From NCBI GenBank assembly GCA_947652115.1, contig OX393561.1, positions 41,420,163 through 41,484,162 of the forward strand: a DNA stretch of 64,000 bases, in the 5' to 3' direction. The notes beneath the pieces were generated by a model. It worked only from the letters and a program-made list of their open reading frames with translations. It did not search any database and was not told the DNA's origin. Positions 9,701-24,700 of this stretch are shown one piece after another; position 1 is the stretch's first letter, and each line of letters begins with the position of its first letter. The DNA is from Blastomussa wellsi. Taxonomy: Eukaryota; Cnidaria; Anthozoa; Scleractinia; Plerogyridae. The translations under genes and the position numbers were made by a program.

Positions 9701-12700
9701 GTTATGATTGGTTCTTTCTTGGTCGGGATTTTGCCATACGGACCGTTTCCTTAAAATTTGCAACTAGAACTACAGATAGAAAACTTATAGAAATACACTA
9801 ATTTAAAGAAAAAATGTTTTCAAAATCGTGGTAGCTTGTTCTTTCTGAGTTGTTGGCGGCATCAAACACATTGCGGTGGAAAACCTCTAAATTCAAGTCA
9901 CCAAAAGTGCGTTTTTAACAAGCATGCCTGACCCGAGTGCCATATAATAAACTACTTACTAACCTTGCTTGCTCCAGCCGGTTAGTAAGAGGTTAGTGAC
10001 AAGCTTGTTTATGCGCCAAACGAAAGTCTCCATCTTAAACTATAAGCATCCCAGCTGTGCTTATTACCTGGGTAGCAGGCTTCACAACTGAGCGGGCATT
10101 TCTTGTACATGTAATTGGAATAAATGTCACAGTAACCATCGTCGCTCCATTTTGGACATTTTTCATGTTTATCAACGCATGGCCTCTTTGCACGCGGTGT
10201 ATCTGAAAAGATACGAGCACGGTGCTGTTATGGCCGGAATCAAACACTAGCCCCCAAAAGAGTAGAACTTAGAACTTGCCACACTAGTAGAATTACACGC
10301 TATAGAGCCGATACACAACTACGAAAGGCAAATAGACAAGAATGTTTTCTTCTTTCTCATCTCAGATCTTGAGTATCAGTATTTGGCTTGTCGCGAAAGG
10401 TAGAGAGATGCCTTCGTACGAATCTAAACATGTTTCACTCTTTTACAGTTCAAAAATTGATTAATTCCAGAACTCCTTGAACAACCTTAGAAGAAACCGT
10501 CTCCTCCCCAAACCCTAAGGTATATCATTCAAATGACTTACTTGTCTCGTATAATCCATTCGAGTCACAGAGGTTGCAGCTCTGTTTGCAGTTCTTGATC
10601 ATGAACAGCGCTTTAATGTGGCAGTCACCACGGGCGGCCCAGTATTTACAAAACCTGTGCTTGTCTGTGCACATTGTTGGCATTGCTGAGGAAAACAAGC
10701 GTTAGTCTCTGCGATGACTCAAACGTCCTTCGGGCACGTCAGGAATGCGTGTACCCGAGTACCAATTCTTTTTTCTTAGAATTTGAAAAATCAAAGATGA
10801 AAATTTTAGTTCATTGCCATTTTTCATTGTTGTTTCAAATTGAAAACGACTTTAGCAACCCATCTTTCAAACTTAGTTTTTCCTATGAAAATGACGATTT
10901 CCTTTTTCCATATTTTCAGAAAAATGAAGATGAAAATTTAACAAATTCATTTTTCAATATTCAACTTCAAGAAAAAATGAAAATGGAAATTTTTCACGAA
11001 TTCAATTTTCATTGCTTTTTTGGATAGTCACTTGATCGGCTCGATATTTTCGTTACAGCGAAGCTTTAGAGTCAAACTAAATGCCCCGAAACCACAAAAC
11101 CATTAAGGGAAGGCTGTCTAGGTCTGTCAAAGAAAAACGAAAAATGAAATGAAAAAATTTTCTTTTTCATTTGTTTCCGAAAAATTAAAAAACAATTCGA
11201 ACAATTTATTTTTATGAAAAAATGGAAAACGAATTTTGAAAGAAGGGGTTGCTTAAGTCGTTTTTAATTTTCAACAACAATGAAATGAAAATGAACTAAA
11301 ATTTTTATTTTTCATTTAAAAATTAATTGCGTGACAATGCGTGTTCCTACATGCATTGTCACGCGTTCTTCCCCAAACACGCTCAAGTGGAAGAAAAAGA
11401 TTGCGTGACGAACCCAAAGAAATTCCGCGTAGGAGGCTAAACAAGCGCTAGATTAAAATATTTTAAAGAACTGACATAGAGAATGAAGTTTCTGCAGAAC
11501 AGCTGAATCATGGTTCAAGGACTTTTGAAGGACAAATCACATTTTTTCAAGGACTTGCATGGTTTCTGCTGAATTTGACATAATTAAAGACGATTTCCAG
11601 TCCATACTGTGCTATCTCCGCTTGCAAAATTCATAACGGCTCACAAGGTACGTCAAATAACAGCAATGAACTATGCAGCAAACGACACGTGAAAAAAAAA
11701 CAGTGTCCCATGTGATGTTTCAAGCTGAAAATTGTGTATAGCTGAGCTTTTAAAGTTTTCTTTGCTCAAGACAACGTTGTGATAATGAAGTTTTATTTAT
11801 TCAAGGAGCTTTCGATAAGATTCAAGGACTACTGGGGAAAATTCAATGACTTTTCAAGGACTTCTGCAAATTTTCCAGTTTTCAAATTTCATTTAAAATT
11901 CATTTTCCCGAATCACGAAAATAAGAGAGTAACGTATTAATTTATCCTGCTCTTACGTAAAGAAAAGTGACAAAGAAGGAGTATATAAATAACGAAAAAT
12001 CTAGAAATGCAAATTGAAAATTGTATACCTATTATCATTATCGATAGACGACTCTAACTATTCGTCCGAAACTGTCATCGGGGAATGCTCGTTTAATTTA
12101 GTCACCGGAAATCGAATTCTTTCCTTTTCCAAGGAAACTGAATGGACCCAAGGACTTGGGAATCAATCGTACAAATCTTCTCGTTGAGTGCTACCATGTT
12201 TAAAATCATGGTCCTTTCACTAGGCTTGGAAAATGTCTGCCGACATAATTTGAAGCGAGCATTCTGCTGGCAGAATAAGGCATTTTCGAGCTTTTTCGGG
12301 CATCATTTGAGCTTGGGCTGTCCCTGAACTATCCATTCCGCGCGTCCTATATAGGGGCTGAACCCAGCCGCGAGGGTTTAAATGGAAAGAAAAGAGGTGA
12401 TACTAAATCAGAAAGGAACAAGGATGGTTTAGGATGGAAAAGTTGAGACGGATTGCAAAAGACAAACTTGAAAAATTAAGGCTAAGGTTATCAAAATACA
12501 CAAACAAAGGCTACAGCTCTTACCAATTCTTCTTCGGCACATGTTACATGTTCTCTTGCAGTTGAATGCCATATATGTTTTCTTGTCTTCTCGTTCGCAG
12601 TGACCTCGAGCTTTCATCTCTTCACACAAGATATCATTGTCCAAGCATTTCTCGGCTAAAAAAAAAGCACACATTTTTGTACTAGTGTGATAAATAAAGA

Positions 12701-15700
12701 AGGATGGTAAATGCTCAGCTCGGTGAATAAATGATAAGATGAATTGTTACTTTTTACTAAAAAGCCGAAAGGATATTGGGAAAACAGAGATGACATTGTG
12801 GATTGACGCGATTATCATAAACATTCGTAGTGGTAGTACAATACGAAATCGTTTAGCTTGATTGCGCTGAAAAACGTTTATTTCGATGACCAAATGCTTG
12901 GCCTAACGGGCGACGTTTTGCGTCAAATTCTCCACTATACAATATACAGAACTAATCTCAAGTCAAATGACCGGGGTGGTGACCCATAAGGTCTGTTTAA
13001 ATGCTAAGAGGACCATGAGGGAAGCTTGCTGTCGCAAATTAATTTGTCGCATTTGAAGCTCAGCATTCAGTTGCTTGTCCTATCAGTTCACTGGTACCTA
13101 TTTATACGCCTGGGACGAGAGGGGTATAAATAGGTGACAGTGAACTAATAGGACACTAAGAGTAAAAAGTGTAAGGCCAAGCCGGGGATCAAACGCTGTC
13201 ACTCACCAAGAATTGGCCTGGCCAAACAAAGGCACAAATAGTCGCAAGTTGGATGTGTGTACAGACTTGCGTTGGATAGCCAACAAACGTACTTGTTAGT
13301 GCAAGCATGTTTTAACCTTCTACCGCGTACGCTGCAATTATATTCTGTATTTGAAGTAAACAAAGAAATTGCGCTTGACAAAACGGAGAAAATCTTGCGT
13401 GGACTTCAGTGCGTGCAAATTTGATCTCGAGCAACGTGAACGCGGGTCATCAAGTTCAGAAAACGTGCGTCCACTTGCATTCACTTTGCGTTCACCGTTT
13501 GACCACCCACTGCAAGTTGATACAAGTTGACCCATGTCTTCTTCATGGACAAGAAACAAGCAAAGCTTGACTAAATGCCATTTCACTCTACAAGTGACAT
13601 ACTTATAATCGATGAAAATCACTAAAGCACTAAAGCACTACATGCTTAACGTACTTGTGTATTCTGGATCAATGGAGGTGCACATGTTACAGCTTTTCCT
13701 GCAGTAGTCGCGCATGAAACCCTCTCTGTTATTGGCGGAACAGTATCCAAGTCTAGACCAACCAAAACACGCTTTGAATGTATCCACACAGGGAGGCTTC
13801 CTTGTAGGTTTAGTAACTACAGCGTTTTCAATTTTTCCTGCAGTGAGAGAAAGGACATATATGCTTGTACTAATGAACTGCAGATCTTCTTGTCTGCGTA
13901 GCTAGATGACAGAACCTCGCAGCTTCGTATCCTTGCTAGTAGCTCTGTAGCCGAAGCAGAGCCCTCGCGTCCGAAATCCTGCCAGGAACGCAAGGTACCT
14001 GCTTTCCATTACGCACACGGGTGAAACTACCTCGCTCGCACGCACTGCTCCTTGGTCGTGCGCGATGCACTTTGTGTTATGGGATTAATAGTACGCGTTT
14101 TGCTTGATCTTGTAACCATCTTCTCCCGAGCTCAATGGGCGCGGAAGAAAACTCACTATCTTGAAATCCCGCCTTACAACTCAGCCTTCCGCTTACTGCA
14201 AAACGGAACATTAATTTAATTGCGAAGAATGGCGAAGAGCGAAATTCATTACCGTATAAACTTGAAGTGTTGGGACCCTTAAGCTGTCGCCAAGGCAAAG
14301 TTCAAATGCAAGTAATGGATTCCACTAAGAGATACCAGTGGCCAGTTCTTAGCAGTAGTGTAAAAGCTGTGAGTGTCACTCATATGAGTGACTTCATACC
14401 ATTCGAGGGACTGAATTTAATTGAATAGAAAACAACAACAGGATCAATGCCCTTAGCTCCACAAAAACAATTGAGTATGATAACATCATGAGTAGGATAA
14501 AAAACTTAGAGTTGCTACAAAACTGCTACTTACGGCAGAAGTTGCAAGTCAAAGCGCACATATTTCTCATAGAGAGCCGTTCATCAGGGTTCGTAGACTC
14601 GCAGTATCCCTCGTCCTTGAGCCTTGGGCAACGAGACTTCACACGGTCTTTGCAATCGTTGGTTTCTGAAATAAATTGATCAGAAGTGAAATTCTCTTTA
14701 CAATATCGATACATTGTCAATGTGGAAAAATGCTGAAGAGGTTTGACAAATAAGGCACACTATGTTCATGTACTACCAAATTCTTGGAAGTGACATTAAA
14801 GAAATTTGGCCGTAACGTGTGAGAAATGCCATTATCATCCAATGCATTTTTTACGTTTCATTGGCCGAGAACCCATCACGTGATCATCATCTGCAAACAA
14901 CTACCTACAAATAATTGTCTGCTCATGCGCATAATCCTCCAATAGTGATTTTGCTCACCTTCGTATCCAGTGTCTTCGTTCCCCTTAACTTGCGGAGTAA
15001 GGAACGAAGCCTCGAGGTATGAGACTGTGATTTTGATTTAAACAATATTCTACACAGTCACGCGTAGTTGTGTCCACTTACGTGAAAAAATGACAGTGCG
15101 TTTCTAGAGTTGTCGGTATGGGATACCACAACAAAACCATTGAAAGATAAAACAATTATTGAACACAGTTATCTGTCAGTGTCCAACAGATCAATTATTC
15201 GTCGAAGCCGAAATGACGTATCTAATAATTGTTCAATGGTTTGACAGCAATACAAACTTTACCTAATAGATTCTCAAGCTGTTTCTTAATAACAATAATT
15301 TCTTTGATTAACCTTACACGTCCTACTGGTTTTATATATATATAGATTACTTCATAGAAAGTGCGACGTACGGATTTTTATTCACGAGTTGCAAAACTTT
15401 GGAAAACGAACGAGTGAGCGCAGCGAACGAGTGAGTTTTCCAAAGTTTTGCGACGAGTGAATAATAATCCGTACAAAGCACTTTCTATGCTGTAATTTGT
15501 TTATTAACTCGTTCGTTTTCCAAAGTTTTGCAACTCGTGAATAAAAATCCGTACAAAGCACTTTCTATGCTGTAATTTGTTTATTATATATAACGAGTAC
15601 TCAACCATTGTAAACTTAAAGCGATTTTTCCAGTCTATAATTAAAGAGTTACAGCGCGAGGAAAACAAAGCTGCAAATGCATTCTGATGGCTTTCCAAGC

Positions 15701-18700
15701 GAGATCTCTTTTAAATAGAAAAGAAAAATTACGGCGACGACAAGCTATCGTAAACAAGAACTTTATTTAAACAGCGGTATAAAACACACTGTGTTCATAC
15801 TTTTTAAAAGAAAAGCTTTTGCTATCGCATCGAGAAACGTCGCCATAAGTGAATCAACTACTGCACGCAAATCAACTGGCGAATTTTTGAACAAAACTTG
15901 TGATAACACAAGGAGTCGGTTCATTAAACAATAATTACGACGTAAATCCATATTCAAAAGTGAAATATTTACTTTACCCTGGTGTCCCCAAGAGTGCTTG
16001 AATTTTCTTAGAACGTCCACGGCTGCGTTGTATCAAAGCTACAATGAAAGTCTTTCATTTCTTGGCTTTCCCTTATCGACATTTAGTTTGTCTTCGCTCC
16101 GCCTGGAGAATGATTTTAGCATTTCCATATCATAACTGTGTTCTCAAGGTTTTGCTTGGCGTGTTTCTGATGGCTTTCCTTTCCATAAAGTTCTCAAAAG
16201 TACAAAATTTGTAGCCAAAAAATAAACTGTATTCGAGAGCTTGCAAACTTGCAGCGTGTTGTTTTCACAACCTCGTTGGAAACCATTTAAATTCCCGCGC
16301 TCTGATTGGTTAGGTCGTTCTACTCTTGAAGCTGATTGGTTATATTTTTCACATGTGAAGAAAGCTATACGCGAAGCTGATTGGACGTATCGCTTTTCTC
16401 ACATGTGAAAATATAGCAGATATCGAATTCTATCTGCAAGGTTTATTACCTAAAATTGTCGCTATATATATAATAAAATGATATATCTAATAAGTAATTT
16501 CTTTAATTTATTTTGCTTTGAAGTTATATAAGCTTATTGTCTACGCCCGTTAACTTAACGTGGCAGTGACCAACCCGAAAGCCTTAGCTACTTAGGTCAT
16601 TTGCGCACATTTTCTTTTCTATTCATTATAATTTTATTTCTGTTGCTCTTACTAATATTATATAATAATTATGGATTTGTTGTTAATAATATATAAATAG
16701 TGCAACTCAATAAAAACCTGAAATCTGACAGTTTACGAGTAACGAGTAGAATGCTGTGCGTTTTGTATTATGCGTACGCGACAGGGCGGAAAAACGAAAT
16801 ACGACCTCCCGTTATAAGGACGCCAATGGATATATAAGCTCAATATTTTGTATTCAAGCCCTTTAAGGCTAGGGATAAATAACAAAATATCAAATGGGAC
16901 CAAAATTTTGTGAATGCGAACCTTGAGATATAAGGCCCTGTACTTTGGGAGAGGTGAGAGTTTGATCAGCAAATAACACACTGTTTTCTCAAATATCCCT
17001 GAGTACGGTAAGTTTAGTAAAGATGAACAAATTTTTGTACTACGTTTTGACCTATGTTAACACAAATATAACCCTTTCAATTTTGATATAAAATGGAAAG
17101 TTCAGCGTAAAAAAATTATGAAAAAAGGTGCTTAAGCGTTTTTCCGCCATGTCTGCGTACGCTGAATCAGGACACTCCCTTACCAGCGACGCAAAACGCG
17201 CAGCTCCTCCTACAGGCTTGCATCATTATGTTCTTGTATTTTTCATGGGTGCAGTATTTCCACCTCGCCCAAGCACGGCAGCGCGGATCTCGGTCCATGC
17301 ATCTTTCTTCAGCTAACAAAACAACTTAAGGTCATTCCCCTGTATTGCATTGCGCATCCTTACTGCGCACGATTTATTGCGTCATTAGCGCGCGCACCTA
17401 AAGAAAACTGCGGCGTTTTATTTACGGCTTTGCTCGCGAAGGAGATAAATCGTCGTTTTCTCGCAAACGAGTATGGTGACCTATATTTTTTTACCCTTTT
17501 TCTGAGACTAGCAATAACTTTCTTCCTATAACAGGAATATAAACAAATTCCCATTGCAGAAAAATAAATAATCGACGGAAACGTGAACTTACTGAACAGA
17601 TATTGTGGCCTAGAGATCACTGCATACTAGTAACAAGTTGAATCAAGGTCGACTGGAAATGCGTGGTTTCATAATGAAACATATATTAAATTGTTCCTTG
17701 AAGGCGATACAGTATATCTATAGTTTTTTTCCCTTGTTTTGCTTTCTCCCTATTTTTTTCTTCTCCCATAAGACGTGGCATGAGCTAGTCAAATGAAAAC
17801 ATTTCTGAAGCTGATATTTTAACGAATTATGGGGTATTTTCAAGGTGCTCCTGCTCTTAAACGAATATGGGAACCCCTCTTTTTCATTACAAAATTTAAA
17901 TTCCCTTACGGTGAACAACAAATGGGCAAAGTTTGAACGAAAATCTATTGTCAGTTCTATTTCAGGGGAATGACCTTGAGTTAGACTGTAAGGAAAGGTT
18001 AAGGTTTAAGTTTAAGTCTGTTCTGAAGAATAGAGCAATTGGAATTCCCTCCTCCCCTCCCCCACTACCCCTGGGTGGGATGTAAGTCTATTCAACAATT
18101 AGACTACGAGCCCGACTCACTCACTCTGGCCAATCACATGGATACAACGAGCCAATCAAAACTCGAAGTAATTGCACGTAGCTGACACAAAGCGCGGGAA
18201 AACATGCGCGAGCGCGTCGCGATTGGTTTTGGTTTTACTTCTGATTGGTTCAAAAAGTGGCGCGAGATTTTGTAAACCAATCACTGAGCGCAGTAATGCA
18301 AAACCAAGGCAATCGCGCTATCGTTTGCTCACCGAAGCAAAAACAGGTAGCGAATGCTTAGCTGGATACTTACTGCAAATACGGCAGCTTTTCTTGCATT
18401 TTACGTGCATAAAGTCTGGCTGACTTTCACAGTATCCGTTCTTAGCCCATAACGGGCAGCCATGCTTTGTGTCAACACACTCATCATGAGATTCGTCTAT
18501 AGTCTCTGCATCTGTCAATAAAATAGGAAACTCTCAGCAGGGCAATCGTTGGGTGACGTTGACTTTTTGGATCAATCATCGCTCCTGAGAAAACCCTCAA
18601 CCCACCCTACCCCTGACTTGTGGCTTTAGTGTAGAAACATTGCTTAGAAGTGGAGTGGGTGAGGGCTTTCCCAGGAACGATGATTGATTCATTTGTTTAA

Positions 18701-21700
18701 TACTGACACCAAAACGAGCGTCACGCAGCCTTACCTGTGTCACACGTGTTACAGCTAAGCTTGCAGTCCGTCAGCATGAAATCACGGCGTGTCTCACAGA
18801 AACCCTTCTCGGCCCAAAAGGGGCACGCCTTGCTCGTATCCTTGCAGTTTGGATCTTTATTTGTCTTTGTGTTTTCCACTGTTTAATTGAAAAAGTAAAC
18901 CAATTTTACTTTTAGCCGTGAAAGGATAGTATGGTGGATAATCCCGTACAAAATGTTTGCCGAGATTTTGGTGAGACCTCGGCGAGATTCTCGGCGAGCT
19001 TTTGGCCGCCGAGATTTTCATATAGCTCGCCGAGATCTCGCCATGAATCTCGGCATTGGTGAGACCTCGGTGAGATCGCCAGCGAGACCTCAGCATTCTC
19101 GGTATGAGCTCCTCAGCGATCTCGCCGAAATCCGTGCAAAAAATTTTGCATGGGTTTAACTTTGCATCAGTCACAAGTAACACAAAATTCGCTCACCTTC
19201 ATTTGAGTGGGATCTGGATCCTCTGATGGTTACCAGCCTCCCGGTTACAGATCTCCTAACCGCTCGTCTTGAGCGCTTTATTGCCTCGATATGGGAACTG
19301 TTTGCGGATTGTTCATTTTTACCTGGGAAGAATATAAAGGAATGTCATTATCAACAGCAAACAGAGAATCTTCATTAATATATGACGCCGGGTCTGGGAG
19401 TCGAACCCTGGCCAAATTGGTGGGAGGCGAGTGCTCTCAACACTGCGCCAACCCGGCTCCTCAGAGAGGGTAAAACGCAAGAACCAGGTCGGGATTCGAC
19501 TCCAAGCCAGATCTCTCGACCCATAGCCTGCAAACATATAAAGCAACCACAAACCGAGAGCAATGATGGGCTGCCTCCGCTCAATTATTCCAGCCCCTGT
19601 TACTTGCCCTGGAATTCAAATGACATAGAATAAAACGACGAAATTTTCAAAGGCAGTACCATCACAATTGTACATTCTTTTGACCTGAAGAGCATCAGTC
19701 TTGGAGATCCTCCTGTAGGGACGGGCCCGAACTTTCCTCAGGGGTACTATTGTTTTCCTTCTTGATGATCTTGAGAAGGCGTTTAGTTTGTAATGCATGA
19801 TACTGGAGTAATCATATGGTGTATTCAGTGAGTCAATGTCTTGCCACGTCTTTTTCAGAAAGGCGTGCTCCCAACCTGATAAAATGAAACGAAGTACATT
19901 TACGTTGCGTGACTGTGTTGCATATAGTTGTGGCAGTGACACCATAAGGTTACGCCATAGGTGTGACTTTAAACTGACGGTTATAAATTGAAATACTTGG
20001 TGGACGACCTACGATATGTTCCAATGGGAATTCAAGGGTTTAAAGTCAGTAAACTTTAATACTCAATAGGTAGCAGCTATCCAAAACTACTTTTGTTTGT
20101 TATTGTAAGCAGCTTCTATTGTTTTCAAGACAAAGTCATTGTTTCAATTGTTGAGTCTTTTGTTTAGGGCTAGGGTATCAAACCAATCACATTATATGTT
20201 AGGAAAGCTGCTACATCGCCCCTCAATAGAATACCAGACAGTCTTACAGGAGTTTAAAGTATGGAGCTTGAGAAACGGCAAAGCCAACGGTCACGAGGAT
20301 ATCGCTCATTAGTAAAATCCAACTAGTGGTCTATTATCAATGCTGCGTTCTGATTGGTTGAGCTACTACCAGGCTATATGTTATAGCCCACTAGTAGCGA
20401 AAGCGCCGGCTTTGAAAACCAAAACAATGGCGGCTGAATTGCGTTTTGCTGCAGTTTCGGACGAGTATTAAATAAATCTATACCTTCGGCCTCATGGGCT
20501 ATTGACTCAGAGCCCAATCGGGCTCGAGGAATAATTGTTAATCACAAACGACCTTGTCCTCGGTTGACTAATGTACGCCCTAAAACAGGAGCACGGTGGC
20601 TCGACATGCAATACTTCAGATGCTTGGTGTTTTTGTACCTTTAAAAAACTATTGTTTTTTTCACGTGACGTCATAAAATTTTAAAAACTAAATTCGCTGG
20701 GCCTGCGTAATTTTCATTGTCACCACGTGAAAGAAATCCTAAAAATACACCTATTCACAAGTTTTCAGCTAGATAGTGTCCTTTGCATGATGAATTTTCG
20801 AGATTTCCGCCGTACGTGACCTCACGATGGCACCGTGGCAAAGCTGTCGTGCTCTAAGAAAAGGTCTTTTCGCAGAAGTTTTGCAGTTTAATCAGTTCAA
20901 GTATCAGGAAAGATGTGTATGTGCATATACACTAGATCGTGAGGAATGAGCAGTCGCTTTTATGGCAAAACTCAGTGACAGATGTTTTCTTTGATTTCCG
21001 GCCACAAGTGGCTCTGGGGACACATGATTCGATTGGCTGAAATCTAAAAAAGGGAGTCCAATCGCATCTACCGTTTTAAACGTGCCAATGATTTTGGATT
21101 TTAAAACGGCTCATGTGATTGGACTCCCTTTGTTTGGTTTCAGCGAATCAAATCGTGTGTCCCCAGAGCCACTTGTTTCCTCGCGCACAGGCCCAGCCGG
21201 CTAGGAGGGACAAGTGGCTCTGGGAACGAGAACCCGACGTTAGGCTAGAACCAGACTTTTCGTTCCCTCGTCACCAGACTCGTCTTTAGCCATTCTCGTT
21301 CCTCGGCGCTTGTTCCTTACAAGAAGCAAGTGGCGCCGAGTACACATGATTTGAGTGAAATAAAATCAACCGATTTAAACTCATTTTCGTCCCCAGAGCC
21401 GCTTGTCGCTCTTAGCCGGCTGGGCCTGTGCATGAGGAACAAGTGGCTCTGGGGACACACAATTTGATTCGCTGAAATCAAGAAAAGGAAGTCCAATCAC
21501 ATTGGCCGTTTTAAACATGCTAACGATAAAGGATTTCAAAACGGCTTATGTGATTGGACTCCCTTTGTTTGATTTCAGCGAATCAAATCGTGTGTCCCCA
21601 GAGCCACTTGTTCCTCGTGCACAGGTCCAGCCGGCTAAGAGGGATTAGCGGCTCTAGGACGGGGAGGATTTAAACTTTCTTACGACAAAGAAATTTTAAA

Positions 21701-24700
21701 ACGGCTGATGTGATTGGACTTCTTTTGTTAGATTCTAGCCAATCAAATCATGTGTCCCCAGAGAAACTTGTTCCTCGTGCACAGGCCCAGCCGGCTATTA
21801 AGAGATACAAGCGGCCCTGGGGACGAGTTTGTTTTTTAGCCTGGAACTATGAGGCCGTCTCATCTTCTACAAGTCAAGTTCTTAAGGTACAATTTTAACG
21901 TGATCCAAACTTGAAGACGATGTTAAATATCTTATTAACTAATTTAAATTCTGTGTACGAACTGACCTCTGTTCACGTTTTTCCAAATTATCTTCACGTG
22001 TTCGTCTCTATCGGGTCTGCTCTGCTCGTGCCAGAATCCTATCACGTGACCGATCTCGTGTAACATCACGTGATGATACTCACATCCGAATCCAACAGAC
22101 ACTTCCCTGCGTTCATGTCGCGCCTTGCCCACTGTACTGTAACAGCTGGATTTCAAGACAGCATCAAAAGTTAAAACATTGTTATCGGAATTTCGGTTTA
22201 ATTAATTTGTCACTCCTCTGCTCACTCTATAGAGCGACGTTCTGAGTTTAGCTCTCAACAAAATTATTTTTCCTCCGTTTTCTTTTGATTTTTCTTTATA
22301 TAGAGCTGGAACTGGCGCGTATCAACGGCACCACAATCTTGTGTTATTTTCTAATACGGAATATCTCGTCATCTTCGTAACTCAGGAAAAAAATCACCAT
22401 TTCCTTCATTGGGAAATTGCTTAATTCACGGAAAATTTGTCAAATTTCTTTTTAAGGGCCCCTGTAATTTAAAAGACGTCGTCTTTATCGGAGAAAGCGA
22501 CAGGAGAACACCGCTGAAATTCAGGGTACAGGATAAAATGTTATTGCAGAGTTGGGGATTAACTTTGCAGCGTGGTGGGAGACACTCGTTTAAAGAAGGG
22601 AACGGGGATGGTCATTGGAAAATTGAATTCAAATTTAATTCAGAACATGGCTTAACCTTGGTGTGACCCTGAAAGATACAGTTTTTTGGTTGGCGTACGG
22701 GCCGGGGAGGGGGACTGGGGCTGCAACCTCCCGCCCCCCGAAATTTTGGGAAACTCAGATTTTTTGGCATTTGGGCAGAAAGAGACATTTGGGTACGTTT
22801 GGGCAAATGGTTCACTGCCCTTCCCCCCGGCAAAAAATGCCCGCACGCCTATGTGCCTGAGCAGTAAATAACGCCAAAAAAGTATGGCGGCGTGTTTCTA
22901 TTTTTTCCCGTGCAACCGAAAACAGGACTTCTATGCCGGGCTAAAAGTAGTGGCTTCTGTCATTAACACCCTAAGTTGGACCGAATTAATTCCGTAAAAC
23001 CCTTACTGCATTTACTCAATTAAGCGCCGTCCCCGAATAAGCACCGCCCTTGCACGGAATAAGCGCCAAATATGAGAGCAAATGAGACCAGAAATATTAA
23101 AGAGCGCCGCCTTCGGATAAGCGTCGCATTCATTCTCAACAAAGCGCCGCTTAAACAAAATATATATCATCAGATTGAATTATTCGAGGAGTCAAACAAA
23201 CGAGCATGCACGGCGTAACAGCTCAATATAACCAGCCTCAGAAGTTTATTCTACTGGAAATATTTTTTTCAGTTAGGAGTGTCTGTATTGGTGTTGGAAT
23301 TTGCTTGATATCATTTACAAGTGTTATGGTTTTTAAAGAGCGCCGTCCTCAAATAAGCACAGCAACAGAAACCAAAAAAATTGAAATCGACTAAATGCGA
23401 TAACTGGCGACCAGCTGGCGACCATTCCGTCCCATTCAGATAGAAGCCTCCCCCCCCCCCCAAGAGGGAGGAGGGGGAGGGAGGAAAACTAACTCATTTC
23501 AAAGTGAAATAGCTAATTGTAAGACATTATAAAACGAAGAAAAATGCTCAAAAATGAAAAAAATAAAATATTCTTACTGAGTTCCCCTGAAAAACGTGAC
23601 ATAGTCCTTCTCGTCCTTTCGTTCCACGAACTTGAGGCACGTTTTCGATTCCCAGTCATCCATAGCAAGTCGGATAATACTTTGAAGTTCTGGCATATTT
23701 TCTGTAACACAAGAAATATTAACACACGTACGTCAGAAAAAAGTCAGATGAAAACAATATTGGTTCAAAAATTGATGCAGCAAGTGAGGTTGACATTTTA
23801 ATTTTAATTTGACTTGTTACCCGGGTCGGCTTCTGTTTACATCGGACCAGTTTGAAATCAATCCGGACCGGTCCCAAACGGTTCCATGTAAACATCTGGT
23901 ACATTCTTCTGATTTGCAGATTCGGTTCCAGAACGTTCCCGTGTAAACAAAAGGTCAACTTACTACGGATCGGATCCATTTGAATGCTTTTTGAACCGAT
24001 CCCGTACTCATCAAGATAGTCTGTTCGAGGCTCACGAAAAACGGGTCCTCAGTGGTCCTTATTTGTGGAGGGGGGTGGGGTGGGGTTGGGGGAGGGGGGT
24101 GACAGGATCCAGGCAGAATAGGAGGCTGGAGGAGTACGGGAGGGGGAGAAGAGAAGGCCGGAAGCGGAATTGCAAAGGTGCCGTGTGTAATATTTTTCAA
24201 TAAGAATAAAACAAAGAGGCAGGAGCCCCTAAAGAAGGGACGGGAAGTGAAATGTAATAGAAGCGGGAGTTTCACAACCCCATCCCCCTCCTCCTGTTTC
24301 CCCATTTAATCGACGCAAATACGCCAGTATGATTTTCTTAGATAACTTACTCAAACTGCAGTCAAACACATATGGAATGACTCCTCCCTCCCACAGTAAG
24401 GTCTTCTCTCGGGTGGCAGCTGGGGGTTTTCGCGGGAGATCGAAGTCATCCGCACCGCTCGGTATATCAAGCAACACTTTCTGGTGGTCCGTCAGTTTCA
24501 TGTCACCATACAACCAGAAATCTGGCATGGTCCTTGGGCTGGAATCCTCTTCTGTTTAAAATACAATTAAAAATATACTCTTACAAATTAACTAGAGGAT
24601 GTTAGCTTAGATTTTTCATTTATAAATGGTCATAAAAATTAATTTAAATTTCACATCAAATACACTTATATAGCTATGAACACTGGCCTGAATTAAGTTT

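Noticed and set aside
10674..11027. 117-codon frame on the + strand
   Set aside because: Low-complexity GAAAATGAAAAT sequence inside an astacin intron, partly antisense to exon 11.
23955..24305. Proline-rich 116-codon frame
   Set aside because: Comes from a G-rich low-complexity stretch; it ends in the intron between astacin exons 2 and 3.
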